Positions 18,885-27,725 are shown, counted from the first letter of the stretch. The stretch: DNA of 64,000 nucleotides from Streptomyces sp. TG1A-8 (GCF_030499535.1 NZ_JASTLB010000001.1:2170001-2234000); one strand, 5' to 3'. Numbers and translations are program-made. Notes: generated by a model from the letters alone, not told the origin.

Positions 18885-20042
18885 TCAGCGCAGTCCGGTC
18901 GGGCGGCGCAGCGCGGCCCGCACCAGGCGGTCCACCAGTTCCGGGTAGCCGATGCCGGTGGCCTGCCACATCTGCGGGTACATCGAGATCGGCGTGAAGC
19001 CGGGCATGGTGTTGATCTCGTTGATGACGAACCCGCCGTCCTCGGTGAGGAAGAAGTCCGCGCGGACCAGGCCCTCGCAGGAGGCCGCCTCGAACGCCTC
19101 GACCGCGAGCCGCCGCACCTCGGCGGTCTCCTCGTCGGTGAGCGGGGCCGGCACGATGCCGGGCGTGGAGTCGATGTACTTGGCCTCGAAGTCGTAGTAG
19201 GCGTGCGCGTCCGGGGGCGGGATCTCGGCCGGGACGGAGGCGCGCGGCCCGTCCTCGAACTCCAGGACCCCGCACTCGATCTCACGGCCCCGCAGCGCGG
19301 CCTCCACGAGGATCTTCGGGTCGTGCCGCTGTGCCTCGGCGATGGCCTCGTCCAGGCCGGACAGGTCGTCGACCTTGGTGATGCCGATCGAGGAGCCCGC
19401 GCGCGCGGGCTTCACGAACAGCGGCCAGCCGTGCTCGCCGGCGAAGTCGACGACCCTCCTGCGGGCGGCGGACTCGTCCCGCTCCCACTCGCGCGGCCGG
19501 ATCACCAGGTACGGGCCGACCTTGAGCCCGAAGGAGGTGAAGACCCGCTTCATGTACTCCTTGTCCTGGCCGACGGCCGAGGCGAGCACGCCGGAGCCCA
19601 CGTACGGGACCCCGGACAGCTCCAGCAGGCCCTGCAGGGTGCCGTCCTCGCCGTAGGGGCCGTGCAGCACCGGGAAGACGACGTCGACCTCGCCGAGCGC
19701 CTTGGGGACGCAGCCGGGCTCGCTGTAGACGACCTCGCGGCTGGCGGGGTCGACGGGGAGCACCACCGCGCCCTCGGGCGACTCCGCCAGTTCCTCGACG
19801 CTGGGGGTGCGGCGGTCGGTGATGGCCATCCGCTCCGGCTCGTCGGCCGTCAGGGCCCAGCGGCCGTCCGCGGTGATGCCGATCGGCAGGACGTCGTACT
19901 TCGTCCGGTCGATCGCCTTGAGGACGGCGCCGGCGGTGACCACGGAGATCCCGTGTTCGGAGCTGCGCCCGCCGAACACGACGGCCACCCGCGGTTTCCG
20001 CGACGGCTGCTCGGGGCTCTGGGGAAGGTTCTCGGTGCTCAT
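18885..20042 (-). CDS. ddl: D-alanine-D-alanine ligase
   Basis: ATP-grasp ligase making D-Ala-D-Ala for peptidoglycan. Signs: VAVVFGGRSSEHGISVVTAG (residues about 18-37), FPVLHGPYGEDGTLQGLLEL, VGSGVLASAVGQDKEYMKRVF, the ATP-grasp loop FVKPARAGSSIGITKV, and the Mg-binding end INEINTMPGFTPISMYPQMW. The Tyr after SMYP fits the D-Ala-D-Ala rather than the D-Ala-D-Lac type. 385 residues. The ATG at 20042 (MSTENLPQ) is the second ATG of the frame; the first, at 20075, gives an unlikely extension. Confidence 0.96.
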   Translation of the reverse strand: MSTENLPQSPEQPSRKPRVAVVFGGRSSEHGISVVTAGAVLKAIDRTKYDVLPIGITADGRWALTADEPERMAITDRRTPSVEELAESPEGAVVLPVDPASREVVYSEPGCVPKALGEVDVVFPVLHGPYGEDGTLQGLLELSGVPYVGSGVLASAVGQDKEYMKRVFTSFGLKVGPYLVIRPREWERDESAARRRVVDFAGEHGWPLFVKPARAGSSIGITKVDDLSGLDEAIAEAQRHDPKILVEAALRGREIECGVLEFEDGPRASVPAEIPPPDAHAYYDFEAKYIDSTPGIVPAPLTDEETAEVRRLAVEAFEAASCEGLVRADFFLTEDGGFVINEINTMPGFTPISMYPQMWQATGIGYPELVDRLVRAALRRPTGLR

Positions 20043-20135
20043 ATCGCGATGAGGGTACCCGCAGGCAGCCGGCAAGTCAGCGCGCGCTCCCGCGCCGTCG
20101 CTGAGCGTCGCGCGGACGGTCGCGCAGCGTCGTCC

Positions 20136-21146
20136 TCAGCGCCTTTCGGGTTTGGCGCTGCGCGACATCAGCTCCTTGACGGCGGTCACCGGCGACTTGC
20201 CCTCGTGCACGATGGCGACGACCGTCTCGGTGATCGGCATGTCGACGCCGTGCCGGCGGGCCAGGCCGAGCACGGACTCGCAGGACTTGACGCCCTCGGC
20301 GGTCTGCCGGGTGACCGCGATGGTCTCCTGCAGGGTCATCCCCTTGCCGAGGTTGGTGCCGAAGGTGTGGTTGCGCGACAGCGGCGAGGAGCAGGTGGCC
20401 ACGAGGTCGCCCAGGCCGGCGAGTCCGGAGAAGGTCAGCGGGTCGGCGCCGAGCGCCATGCCCAGCCGGGTGGTCTCGGCGAGGCCGCGCGTGATGAGCG
20501 AGCCCTTGGCGTTGTCGCCGAGTCCCATGCCGTCGGCGATGCCGACCGCGAGGCCGATGACGTTCTTGACCGCGCCGCCGAGTTCGCAGCCGACCACGTC
20601 GGTGTTGGTGTACGGCCGGAAGTACGGGGTGTGGCAGGCCGCCTGGAGCCGCCGGGCGACGGCCTCGTCGGTGCAGGCCACGACCGCCGCGGCCGGCATC
20701 CGGGCGGCGATCTCCCGGGCCAGGTTGGGTCCGGTGACCACGGCGACGCGCTCGGCGCCGACCTGGGCGACGTCGCCGACGACCTCGCTCATCCGCATGG
20801 TGGAGCCGAGTTCGACGCCCTTCATCAGGGAGACGAGGACGGTGCCGGGCGCGAGCCGCGGGCTCCACTCGGCGAGGTTGGCGCGCAGGGTCTGCGAGGG
20901 GACCGCGAGGACGGTGAAGTCGGCGCCGCGCAGGGCCTCGGCGGGGTCGGCGGTGGCGCGCAGGGTCCCGGGGAGTTCGACGCCGGGCAGGTAGTCGGGG
21001 TTGGTCCGCGTGGAGTTGACCGCCTCGGCCAGCTCCGGGCGGCGGGCCCACAGGGTGACCTCGCAGCCCGCGTCGGCGAGGACCATGCCGAAGGCGGTGC
21101 CCCACGAGCCGGTGCCCATGACGGCCGCCCGGACGGGCGTGCTCAC
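20136..21146 (-). CDS. gpsA: NAD(P)+-dependent glycerol-3-phosphate dehydrogenase
   Basis: Makes sn-glycerol 3-phosphate from dihydroxyacetone phosphate for phospholipids. Rossmann GTGSWGTAFG (residues 10-19), catalytic Lys in GAVKNVIGLAVGIADG, and the C-terminal GLGDLVATCSSPLSRN are all present. 336 residues. The GTG at 21146 overlaps the plsC stop in GTGA, so plsC and gpsA are coupled: two successive steps toward phosphatidic acid. Confidence 0.96.
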   Translation of the reverse strand: MSTPVRAAVMGTGSWGTAFGMVLADAGCEVTLWARRPELAEAVNSTRTNPDYLPGVELPGTLRATADPAEALRGADFTVLAVPSQTLRANLAEWSPRLAPGTVLVSLMKGVELGSTMRMSEVVGDVAQVGAERVAVVTGPNLAREIAARMPAAAVVACTDEAVARRLQAACHTPYFRPYTNTDVVGCELGGAVKNVIGLAVGIADGMGLGDNAKGSLITRGLAETTRLGMALGADPLTFSGLAGLGDLVATCSSPLSRNHTFGTNLGKGMTLQETIAVTRQTAEGVKSCESVLGLARRHGVDMPITETVVAIVHEGKSPVTAVKELMSRSAKPERR

Positions 21147-21976
21147 GTGCCGTTCTCCTCTTCGGTGCGCAGGGCTTCGTCGCCGGCCGGCGTGCTCGCC
21201 CGGCTGCGGGACGGCGCCTGCCGGGCCCCCGCGTTCGCGGTCTGCGCCCGGGTCCTGCGGCGCTGCTCGATGCGTTCGCGGCGCGGGTCGTACGGCGTCG
21301 CGGGCGCCTTCTCGCCGCGGATCTCCTCCAGCTGGCGGGTGATGGCCGCCATGATGACCTCGGTGGCCTCCCTCAGGACGTCGGCGGTCATCTCCTTGCC
21401 GTAGAACCGCGAGAGGTCCACGGGCGGGCCCGCGAGGACGTGGTGGGTCTTGCGCGGGAGGAGGCGGGGCTTCTTGGCGTAGGGCGGCAGCAGTTCGTTG
21501 CAGCCCCACTGGGCGACCGGGATCACCGGGCACCTGGTCTGCAGGGCCACGCGCGCGGCACCGGTCTTGGCGGTCATGGGCCAGCCGTCCGGGTCGCGGG
21601 TGAGGGTGCCCTCGGGGTAGAAGGCGACGCACTCGCCGCGCTCCACGGCCGCGATCGCGGCCCGGAAGGCACTGAGCGCGTCCGTGCTCTCGCGGTAGAC
21701 GGGAATCTGCCCGGTGCCGCGCATCGCGGCGCCGACGAATCCCTTCTTGAAAAGCCCGCTCTTCGCCAGGAATCGCGGAACCCGTCCGGTGTTGTACTGA
21801 TAGTGCGCATACGCGAAGGGGTCCACATGGGAATTGTGGTTCACCGCGGTGATAAATCCGCCCTCGGCCGGAATGTGCTCCATTCCACGCCAGTCCCGCT
21901 TGATCAGAACCACCAGCGGCGGTTTGCAGATCACCGCGGCGAAGCGGTACCAGAAGCCGATTCTGCGGCGGGGCAC
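21143..21976 (-). CDS. plsC: 1-acyl-sn-glycerol-3-phosphate acyltransferase (PlsC family)
   Basis: Membrane-associated acyltransferase converting lysophosphatidic acid to phosphatidic acid. The catalytic NHxxxxD box is NHNSHVDP (about residues 38-45); the substrate-binding box is YPEGTLTRD in place of the usual FPEGTRS; VIPVAQWGCNELLP follows. The N-terminal hydrophobic stretch RFAAVICKPPLVVLI may embed in the membrane. The C-terminal 60 residues are charged and probably disordered. The GTG at 21976 follows GAGGAAGG with good spacing. 277 residues. Confidence 0.92.
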   Translation of the reverse strand: MPRRRIGFWYRFAAVICKPPLVVLIKRDWRGMEHIPAEGGFITAVNHNSHVDPFAYAHYQYNTGRVPRFLAKSGLFKKGFVGAAMRGTGQIPVYRESTDALSAFRAAIAAVERGECVAFYPEGTLTRDPDGWPMTAKTGAARVALQTRCPVIPVAQWGCNELLPPYAKKPRLLPRKTHHVLAGPPVDLSRFYGKEMTADVLREATEVIMAAITRQLEEIRGEKAPATPYDPRRERIEQRRRTRAQTANAGARQAPSRSRASTPAGDEALRTEEENGT

Positions 21977-22129
21977 AAGGACACCTTCCTCTAGGGCTGC
22001 CACCCCGGCTGGGGCCGCACAAGTGTCGCCCCGGGTCGCCGGTCTGTCGAGAACACCGTACGCCCCGCCCCCGCGCCCGCCGACGGGTCCGGGTGACAAT
22101 GAACGTGACAAGGGAGGGACGGTACGCCG

Positions 22130-22768
22130 GTGCAGTGGACCTTGGTCATCCCCCTGAAACCGCTGGCGCGGGCCAAGAGCAGGCTCTCCGACACCGCCGG
22201 CGACAGGGTGCGTCCGGGGCTGGCCCTCGCGTTCGCACAGGACACCGCGGCGGCGGCGCTGGCGTGCCCGGCGGTCGAGGGTGTGGTGGTCGTCACGGAC
22301 GACGCGCTGGCCGGGCGGGAGCTGGCGGCGCTGGGCGCCCGCGTCGTCCCGGACGCGCCGGGCGGCGGCCTGAACGCCGCCCTGGCGCACGGCGCCGCGG
22401 CCGTGCGCGCGGTGCGTCCGGGCACCGCGGTGGCGGCGCTCAACGCCGATCTGCCGGCCCTTCGCCCGCGGGAATTGTCCCGGGTGCTGGCGGCGGCCGC
22501 CGCATTTCCGCGCGCATTCCTCGCGGACGCCGCCGCACTCGGCACCACCCTGCTGGCGGCGGCTCCCCACTGCGCCCTGCGCCCTGCTTTCGGCACCGGT
22601 TCCCGGGCCCGGCACCGCGCCTCGGGCGCCGTGGAACTCCGGCTCACCGGGGTGGACTCGGTACGGCAGGACGTGGACACCGGCGCGGACCTGCGCGCGG
22701 CGCTGGCTCTCGGCGTGGGGCCGCGCACGGCGGCGGCGAGCGCGCGGCTGCTGATCGCGGAGCAGTAG
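22130..22768 (+). CDS. cofC: 2-phospho-L-lactate/phosphoenolpyruvate guanylyltransferase
   Basis: Coenzyme F420 biosynthesis (CofC/FbiD): activates 2-phospholactate or PEP with GTP. Nucleotidyltransferase signs: WTLVIPLKPLARAKSRLSD (residues 3-21), VVVVTDDALAGRELAALGA, GGGLNAALAHG, ALNADLPALRPREL and DSVRQDVDTGADLRAAL. 212 residues. The GTG at 22130 follows AGGGAGG. It is divergent from plsC; the other F420 genes are not in this window. Confidence 0.93.
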   Translation: MQWTLVIPLKPLARAKSRLSDTAGDRVRPGLALAFAQDTAAAALACPAVEGVVVVTDDALAGRELAALGARVVPDAPGGGLNAALAHGAAAVRAVRPGTAVAALNADLPALRPRELSRVLAAAAAFPRAFLADAAALGTTLLAAAPHCALRPAFGTGSRARHRASGAVELRLTGVDSVRQDVDTGADLRAALALGVGPRTAAASARLLIAEQ

Positions 22769-22777
22769 GCTGCCGTC

Positions 22778-22981
22778 ATGCAGGCGACCGCGTACACGTA
22801 CGACCCCGACACCCGCAGCGGGCAGGTGCTGCTCGACGACGGCACCCCGGTGCCCTTCGACGCGGCGGCCTTCGACGCGGGCGGGCTCAGGCTGTTGCGG
22901 CCCGGGCAGCGGGTGCGGATCGAGACGCGGGGCGAGGGCGACGCCGTCCGGATCACCCTGGTGACGCTGCAGACCCTGTAG
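22778..22981 (+). CDS. Small OB-fold-like protein, 67 aa, function unknown
   Basis: MQATAYTYDPDTRSGQVLLD then DDGTPVPFDAAAFDAGGLRL and LRPGQRVRIETRGEGDAVRI resemble the β-strand pattern of a cold-shock (CspA-like) domain: a G-x-V-x-L-D-D-G strand followed by R-x-L-R-P-G-Q-R-V. The usual RNP aromatic motifs (KGFGFI, VFVH) are absent, so nucleic-acid binding is doubtful. The ATG at 22778 is 9 bases after the cofC stop, so the two are probably co-transcribed; a terminator follows. Confidence 0.8.
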   Translation: MQATAYTYDPDTRSGQVLLDDGTPVPFDAAAFDAGGLRLLRPGQRVRIETRGEGDAVRITLVTLQTL

Positions 22982-23002
22982 GCACAGGCGTCACACACGC
23001 CG

Positions 23003-23034
23003 CGGGCCGGGCTCCCAGGAGGGAGTCCGGCCCG
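23003..23034. terminator. Hairpin between convergent small OB gene and hupS
   Basis: 14-bp arms CGGGCCGGGCTCCC / GGGAGTCCGGCCCG with one wobble pair and an AGGA loop. It lies between two convergent genes and can serve both; no T tract. Confidence 0.6.
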
Positions 23035-23058
23035 GCGCGTGATGCTGCCCTGGCGGTC

Positions 23059-23715
23059 TCAGGACGCCTTGCGGGCAGTGGCCTTCTTGGCGGTGGTCTT
23101 GCGGGCCGTCGACTTCTTGGCCGGGGCCTTCTTGCCGGTGACCTTCTTGGCCGGGGCCTTCTTCGCCGCGGTCTTCTTGGCGGCGGCCGTGGACGCGGAG
23201 GTCTTCTTGGCGGCGGCGCCCGACGTGGCGGTCTTGGCCGTCGTCTTCTTGGCGGTGGTCTTCTTCGCGGCGGCCGCGCCCCTGCCGGCGGTCGTCTTCT
23301 TCGCCGCGGTCGTCCTGGCCGCACCGGTCGCCTTCTTGGCGGCGGCCTTCTTGCCGGCGGCCTTGGCGATGGTGGTCGGCGGACCGGACAGGCTGCCCTT
23401 GGGGGCCTTCTTGACCGCGATGTCGTTCTTCGGGAGCTTCTTCGAACCGCTCACCAGGTCCTTGAAGCCCTGGCCCGCGCGGAAGCGCGGCACGGAGGTC
23501 TTCTTGACCCGAACCCGCTCGCCCGTCTGGGGATTGCGGGCGTAACGGGCGGGGCGGTCCACCTTCTCGAAGGAACCGAAGCCGGTGACCGAGACCCGGT
23601 CGCCCGCGACGACCGCGCGGACGATGGCGTCCAGGACCGCGTCGACGGCATCGGCGGCCTGCTGGCGACCGCCCATCTTGTCGGCAATCGCTTCTACGAG
23701 CTGCGCCTTGTTCAC
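23059..23715 (-). CDS. hupS: HU-family nucleoid protein with Lys/Ala-rich tail (HupS type)
   Basis: Histone-like DNA-binding protein. HU domain residues 1-92: MNKAQLVEAIADKMGG, VSVTGFGSFEKVDRPARYAR (the G-F-G-S-F and N-P-Q-T-G arm motif, NPQTGERVRVKK). The C-terminal 115 residues are repeats of AAKK, TTAKK and PAKK, resembling eukaryotic H1 tails. In S. coelicolor HupS compacts spore nucleoids; a short tail-less HupA is usually encoded elsewhere. The GTG at 23715 follows GAAGGGGAAG. An AT-richer promoter region lies upstream. Confidence 0.96.
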   Translation of the reverse strand: MNKAQLVEAIADKMGGRQQAADAVDAVLDAIVRAVVAGDRVSVTGFGSFEKVDRPARYARNPQTGERVRVKKTSVPRFRAGQGFKDLVSGSKKLPKNDIAVKKAPKGSLSGPPTTIAKAAGKKAAAKKATGAARTTAAKKTTAGRGAAAAKKTTAKKTTAKTATSGAAAKKTSASTAAAKKTAAKKAPAKKVTGKKAPAKKSTARKTTAKKATARKAS

Positions 23716-23766
23716 GTCTTCCCCTTCGGAGACATCGCCAGAACCAAAGTGTTCAAGCTTTTTCGC

Positions 23767-23795
23767 ACATTAGGCAGATATATACCGCAAATCAA
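23767..23795 (-). promoter_or_regulatory. Candidate hupS promoter
   Basis: Minus strand TTGATT (23790-23795), 17-base spacer, TAATGT (23767-23772), within the most AT-rich stretch in the neighbourhood. The predicted transcript has a leader of about 45 bases. Assigned by eye. Confidence 0.45.
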
Positions 23796-23852
23796 ACACG
23801 AAACGGGCTTATCACCCTTGTGCCGCAGCGAACTCGGTCGTCCCCTATCGAT

Positions 23853-24083
23853 TCAGTGGTCCTCTTCGGGGATCCGACCCTCGTCGAGGTCCGCGGTGAA
23901 CCGTTCGAGCCGCCTTTCCGCGCCGGCGGGATCGTGCTTGGCCGAGGCCGTGATGACCAGCAGCTTCCGGGTCAGCGTCATCCGTACGCCCTCCGGGACT
24001 TGCAGTGCGCGCACCCTTGCGTGCGCTTCCTTGAGCTGGTTCGCGACCGCCGCATAGAGCTGGAGTTGGCCGTCGTGTCCCAT
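23853..24083 (-). CDS. Conserved hypothetical protein, 76 aa
   Basis: Reads MGHDGQLQLYAAVANQLKEA, then HARVRALQVPEGVRMTLTRK, then KLLVITASAKHDPAGAERRL and ends DEGRIPEEDH. Mostly helical and charged, no signal peptide or membrane segment. The ATG at 24083 was chosen because coding character starts there; the frame stays open upstream to 24281, but that part is compositionally unlike protein. I recognise no domain. It lies upstream of hupS on the same strand, 137 bases before it. Confidence 0.7.
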   Translation of the reverse strand: MGHDGQLQLYAAVANQLKEAHARVRALQVPEGVRMTLTRKLLVITASAKHDPAGAERRLERFTADLDEGRIPEEDH

Positions 24084-24271
24084 GCACAGATTGTGCCATC
24101 TGGGGCGAGTTGTCGCCTGCGCAGGGGGGCAACTGCCGCCTCCAACGGCCCTGTCGGGTGATCCGGACGGCTCGGCCACGGGGGGCGCGTACCCGGCCAA
24201 CATCCCCGCTAACCTGGGGAGTTGGCCGGAGCGCCGGGGGCGGGCGGGGCTGTTCGGGTGCAGACATGGCT

Positions 24272-24300
24272 GTACCCCCAATCGTGGCGATCGGGGGTAC
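24272..24300. other. Strong isolated hairpin in the leuD-hypothetical intergenic region
   Basis: GTACCCCCAATCG-TGG-CGATCGGGGGTAC: 13-bp arms with one mismatch that becomes a G-U pair in a minus-strand RNA. It lies 91 bases past the leuD stop, beyond the hairpin at 24349-24387. It could be a second terminator or an operator. The rest of 24084-24348 shows nothing coding. Confidence 0.4.
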
Positions 24301-24348
24301 GGACGGGGTGTTGGGGTGGCCGAAACTCGACCGGCCGGGGCCCGGGCC

Positions 24349-24387
24349 GGAGCCGGACCGGCTCAAGATCGAAGCCGGGCCGGTTCC
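24349..24387 (-). terminator. Terminator of leuCD
   Basis: Arms GGAGCCGGACCGGCT and AGCCGGGCCGGTTCC pair over 13 of 15 positions around a 9-nt loop, starting 3 bases past the leuD stop on the minus strand. Confidence 0.5.
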
Positions 24388-24390
24388 GGA

Positions 24391-24984
24391 TCAGACCCGG
24401 AGGGTGCGCGGCTTGTGGGAGGGCCGCCCGGTCTCGTAGGCCGCGATGTCTCCCTCGGCCTGCAGGGTGATGGAGATGTCGTCCAGGCCGTTGAGCAGTC
24501 GCCAGCGGGAGTTCTCGTCCAGCTCGAAGGGGGCGGTGATGCCCTCGGCGCGCACCTCGCGCGTCTGCAGGTCCACGGTGATCTCCGCGGTGGGGTCCTG
24601 CTCCGTGAGCTCCCACAGCGCGTCGACGACCTGCTGGTCCAGCACCACCGTGAGCAGGCCGTTCTTCAGCGAGTTGCCCCGGAAGATGTCCGCGAAGCGG
24701 GCCGAGATCACGGTCTTGAAGCCGTAGTTCTGCAGCGCCCAGACGGCGTGCTCGCGGGAGGAGCCGGTGCCGAAGTCGGGGCCGGCCACCAGCACCGTGG
24801 CGCCCTGCCGCTCGGGGTGGTTGAGGATGAAGCCGGGGTCCTTGCGCCAGGCCTCGAACAGCCCGTCCTCGAACCCGTCCCGGGTCACCTTCTTGAGCCA
24901 GTGGGCGGGGATGATCTGGTCGGTGTCGACGTTGCTGCGGCGCAGCGGGACGGCCCGGCCGGTGTGGGTGGTGAACGCTTCCAT
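24391..24984 (-). CDS. leuD: 3-isopropylmalate dehydratase small subunit
   Basis: Swivelling domain of isopropylmalate isomerase in leucine synthesis, partner of LeuC. Signs: [20 protein letters not shown] (residues 13-32), [20 protein letters not shown] and the conserved [19 protein letters not shown]. 197 residues. The ATG at 24984 is 5 bases after the leuC stop; same operon. A hairpin follows the gene. Confidence 0.97.
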   Translation of the reverse strand: MEAFTTHTGRAVPLRRSNVDTDQIIPAHWLKKVTRDGFEDGLFEAWRKDPGFILNHPERQGATVLVAGPDFGTGSSREHAVWALQNYGFKTVISARFADIFRGNSLKNGLLTVVLDQQVVDALWELTEQDPTAEITVDLQTREVRAEGITAPFELDENSRWRLLNGLDDISITLQAEGDIAAYETGRPSHKPRTLRV

Positions 24985-24989
24985 GATTC

Positions 24990-26414
24990 TCAGACTCCAG
25001 CAGGCGCGGGGGCGTCGGACAGGTCGGCGGGCGAGGCCAGGTGGCCCAGGACCGCGGTCGCCGCCGCGACCTGCGGCGACACCAGGTGGGTGCGGCCGCC
25101 CTTGCCCTGCCGGCCCTCGAAGTTGCGGTTGGAGGTGGAGGCGGAGCGCTCGCCCGGGGCGAGCTGGTCGGGGTTCATGCCCAGGCACATCGAGCAGCCC
25201 GCGTGCCGCCACTCGGCGCCGGCCTCCTTGAAGACCACGTCCAGGCCCTCGGAGACGGCCTGCAGACCCACGCGCGCGGAGCCCGGCACGACCAGCATCC
25301 GTACGCCGTCGGCGACTTTGCGGCCCTTGACGACGTCGGCGGCCGCCCGCAGGTCCTCGATGCGGCCGTTGGTGCAGGAGCCTACGAAGACGGTGTCCAC
25401 ACTGACCGAGCGCAGCGGCTGGCCGGCCTCCAACCCCATGTACTCCAGGGCCTTTTCGGCGGCGAGGCGCTCCGATGCGTCTTCGTACGAAGCCGGGTCG
25501 GGGACGGACGCCGAAAGCGGCGCGCCCTGGCCGGGGTTGGTGCCCCAGGTGACGAACGGCGACAGTTCGGAGGCGTCGATGACGACCTCGGCGTCGAAGA
25601 CGGCGTCCTCGTCGGTGCGCAGGGTGCTCCAGTACGCGACCGCGGCGTCCCAGTCCGCGCCCTCGGGGGCGTGCGGGCGGCCCTTGAGGTAGGCGAACGT
25701 CGTCTCGTCGGGGGCGATCATGCCCGCACGGGCACCGGCCTCGATGGACATGTTGCAGACGGTCATCCGGGCCTCCATCGAGAGCTTCTCGATGGCGGAG
25801 CCGCGGTACTCCAGGACGTAGCCCTGGCCGCCGCCCGTGCCGATCCGCGCGATGATCGCCAGGATCAGGTCCTTGGCGGTGACGCCCTCGGGCAGCTCGC
25901 CCTCGACGGTGATCGCCATGGTCCTGGGGCGGGCCATGGGCAGCGTCTGGGTGGCCAGCACGTGCTCGACCTGCGAGGTGCCGATGCCGAACGCCAGGGC
26001 GCCGAAGGCACCGTGCGTGGAGGTGTGCGAGTCGCCGCAGACCACGGTCGTGCCGGGCTGGGTCAGGCCCAGCTGCGGGCCGACGACGTGCACGACGCCC
26101 TGCTCGACGTCGCCGAGCGGGTGCAGGCGCACGCCGAACTCGGCGCAGTTCCTGCGCAGCGTCTCCAGCTGGGCGCGGGAGACCGGGTCGGCGACGGGCT
26201 TGTCGATGTCGAGGGTCGGGGTGTTGTGGTCCTCGGTCGCGATGGTGAGGTCGAGACGGCGCACCGTCCGGCCGCTCTTGCGCAGACCGTCGAAGGCCTG
26301 CGGGCTGGTCACCTCGTGCAGCAGGTGCAGATCGATGTAGAGGAGGTCGGGCTCGCCCTCGGCGCGCCGGACGACGTGGTCGTCCCAGACCTTCTCCGCG
26401 AGTGTCCTACCCAT
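24990..26414 (-). CDS. leuC: 3-isopropylmalate dehydratase large subunit
   Basis: Aconitase-fold iron-sulfur enzyme isomerising 2- to 3-isopropylmalate with LeuD. 4Fe-4S cysteines are in [17 protein letters not shown] and [14 protein letters not shown]. Other signs: [29 protein letters not shown] and [19 protein letters not shown]. 474 residues. The ATG at 26414 ([15 protein letters not shown]) matches the family start. It is divergent from ndgR and probably controlled by NdgR at the intergenic operator. Confidence 0.97.
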   Translation of the reverse strand: MGRTLAEKVWDDHVVRRAEGEPDLLYIDLHLLHEVTSPQAFDGLRKSGRTVRRLDLTIATEDHNTPTLDIDKPVADPVSRAQLETLRRNCAEFGVRLHPLGDVEQGVVHVVGPQLGLTQPGTTVVCGDSHTSTHGAFGALAFGIGTSQVEHVLATQTLPMARPRTMAITVEGELPEGVTAKDLILAIIARIGTGGGQGYVLEYRGSAIEKLSMEARMTVCNMSIEAGARAGMIAPDETTFAYLKGRPHAPEGADWDAAVAYWSTLRTDEDAVFDAEVVIDASELSPFVTWGTNPGQGAPLSASVPDPASYEDASERLAAEKALEYMGLEAGQPLRSVSVDTVFVGSCTNGRIEDLRAAADVVKGRKVADGVRMLVVPGSARVGLQAVSEGLDVVFKEAGAEWRHAGCSMCLGMNPDQLAPGERSASTSNRNFEGRQGKGGRTHLVSPQVAAATAVLGHLASPADLSDAPAPAGV

Positions 26415-26587
26415 CGCTTTCCCTCCGGCCGGCGAGCGTCCACCGGCCCAACTAGAGATCTTGAGGAGGCGGGCGGCCCCCCGGTGCGCGGCCGGGCCGC
26501 CCCTGATCCGGGCGTCCGCCGCCGGGCCCTTGCGGTACACGGGCCACTGTGTGGTTCCAGGGTGGCGCGTTCCACCGAAAATTGAAC

Positions 26588-26616
26588 TTGCGTTTCACAG
26601 AGTGAGACGTGAGTAT
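26588..26616 (+). promoter_or_regulatory. ndgR promoter and NdgR operator candidate in the leuC-ndgR intergenic region
   Basis: TTGCGT (26588-26593), a 17-base spacer and GAGTAT (26611-26616) would place the start site at the ATG of ndgR (26623), which lacks a ribosome binding site, so the mRNA may be leaderless. Across the spacer lies CGTTTCAC-AGA-GTGAGACG (26591-26609), a 19-base palindrome with one mismatched pair. NdgR and the related AreB are known to act on this divergent region; the exact site is my inference. Confidence 0.5.
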
Positions 26617-26622
26617 CGTTGC

Positions 26623-27342
26623 ATGGACAACAGCAGCGGCGTCGGCGTTCTGGACAAGGCGGCCCTCGTCCTGAGCGCCCTGGAGTCCGGCCCGGCCACC
26701 CTCGCGGGTCTGGTCGGGGCCACCGGACTGGCACGACCCACGGCCCACCGCCTGGCCGTGGCCCTGGAACACCACCGCATGGTGGCACGCGACATGCAGG
26801 GCCGGTTCATCCTCGGCCCGCGCCTGGCGGAACTGGCCGCGGCCGCGGGTGAGGACCGCCTCCTGGCCACCGCCGGCCCGGTGCTCACGCACCTGAGGGA
26901 CATCACCGGCGAGAGCGCCCAGCTCTACCGGCGCCAGGGCGACATGCGCATCTGCGTGGCCGCCGCGGAGCGCCTGTCCGGCCTGCGGGACACGGTGCCG
27001 GTCGGCTCCACCCTGACCATGAAGGCCGGCTCCTCGGCGCAGATCCTGCTCGCCTGGGAGGAGCCGGAGCGCCTGCACCGCGGCCTGCAGGGCGCCCGCT
27101 TCACGGCGACGGCCCTGTCGGGCGTGCGGCGGCGCGGCTGGGCCCAGTCCATCGGCGAGCGCGAGCCGGGCGTGGCCTCCGTCTCCGCGCCCGTGCGGGG
27201 CCCGTCCAACCGCGTGGTGGCCGCCGTGTCCGTCTCCGGCCCCATCGAGCGCCTGTCGCGCCACCCGGGCCGCATGCACGCCCAGGCGGTCATCGACGCC
27301 GCGTCCCGCCTGTCGGAGGCCCTGCGCCGCTCGGGCGGCTGA
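26623..27342 (+). CDS. ndgR: IclR-family regulator NdgR
   Basis: Amino-acid-responsive IclR-type regulator. N-terminal winged helix (about 10-70: LDKAALVLSALESGPATLAG, ATGLARPTAHRLAVALEHH), C-terminal ligand domain (about 80-239: GESAQLYRRQGDMRICVAAA, VGSTLTMKAGSSAQILLAW, SVSAPVRGPSNRVVAAVSVS). The sequence from MDNSSGVGVLDKAALVL is as I recall for S. coelicolor NdgR, which controls leucine genes, quorum-like responses and antibiotic production; S. clavuligerus AreB is the orthologue. 239 residues. The ATG start has no Shine-Dalgarno sequence. The longer open frame upstream (from 26461) crosses the operator and was rejected. Confidence 0.94.
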   Translation: MDNSSGVGVLDKAALVLSALESGPATLAGLVGATGLARPTAHRLAVALEHHRMVARDMQGRFILGPRLAELAAAAGEDRLLATAGPVLTHLRDITGESAQLYRRQGDMRICVAAAERLSGLRDTVPVGSTLTMKAGSSAQILLAWEEPERLHRGLQGARFTATALSGVRRRGWAQSIGEREPGVASVSAPVRGPSNRVVAAVSVSGPIERLSRHPGRMHAQAVIDAASRLSEALRRSGG

Positions 27343-27616
27343 GCCGCACCGCTCCGGGCTCCGGGGAGGGCGGGCCCCAACGCCGCGGCAGGCCCTCCCC
27401 GTCGTCCCGGGCACCCGTGCGCCGTGGTGGACCCGGAGCCGCGCGGCGGAGGGGACCGCCGCCGCGGACCCGCGCCTCGTCGTGCACCACTGCCCGGAGG
27501 AGCAGGTGGAGGCGGTGGCGCCGACCGCGCCGTACGAGCCGGTACCGCTCGGTCCGCGCCGGTCGGCGGAGACCGAGGGGTCGCGCCGGCGTTTCGGGGA
27601 AGTGAGGTGTACACGC
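27343..27616. other. Intergenic region between ndgR and tRNA cluster
   Basis: Nothing clearly coding. Several GC-rich repeats (GGCGGGCCCC, GGCCCTCCCCG) could form an ndgR terminator, but no single clean stem stands out. Confidence 0.4.
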
Positions 27617-27645
27617 GGAAGGGCCCTCCCGGGGAGGGCCCTTCC
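27617..27645. terminator. Bidirectional terminator after the tRNA cluster
   Basis: GGAAGGGCCCTCCC / GGGAGGGCCCTTCC is a perfect 14-bp inverted repeat around one G, 8 bases beyond the 3' end of the last tRNA on the minus strand. Confidence 0.75.
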
Positions 27646-27652
27646 GATCACG

Positions 27653-27725
27653 TACCCCCGACCGGATTCGAACCGGCGCTACCGCCTTGAGAGGGCGGCG
27701 TGCTAGGCCGCTACACAACGGGGGC
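27653..27725 (-). tRNA. tRNA-Glu (CUC)
   Basis: 73-nt cloverleaf. Acceptor GCCCCCG pairs with CGGGGGU, TΨC arm GCCGGTTCGAATCCGGT, anticodon stem CCGCC/GGCGG with loop CTCTCAA, anticodon CUC. Last gene of the five-tRNA minus-strand cluster. CCA is not encoded. Confidence 0.97.
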
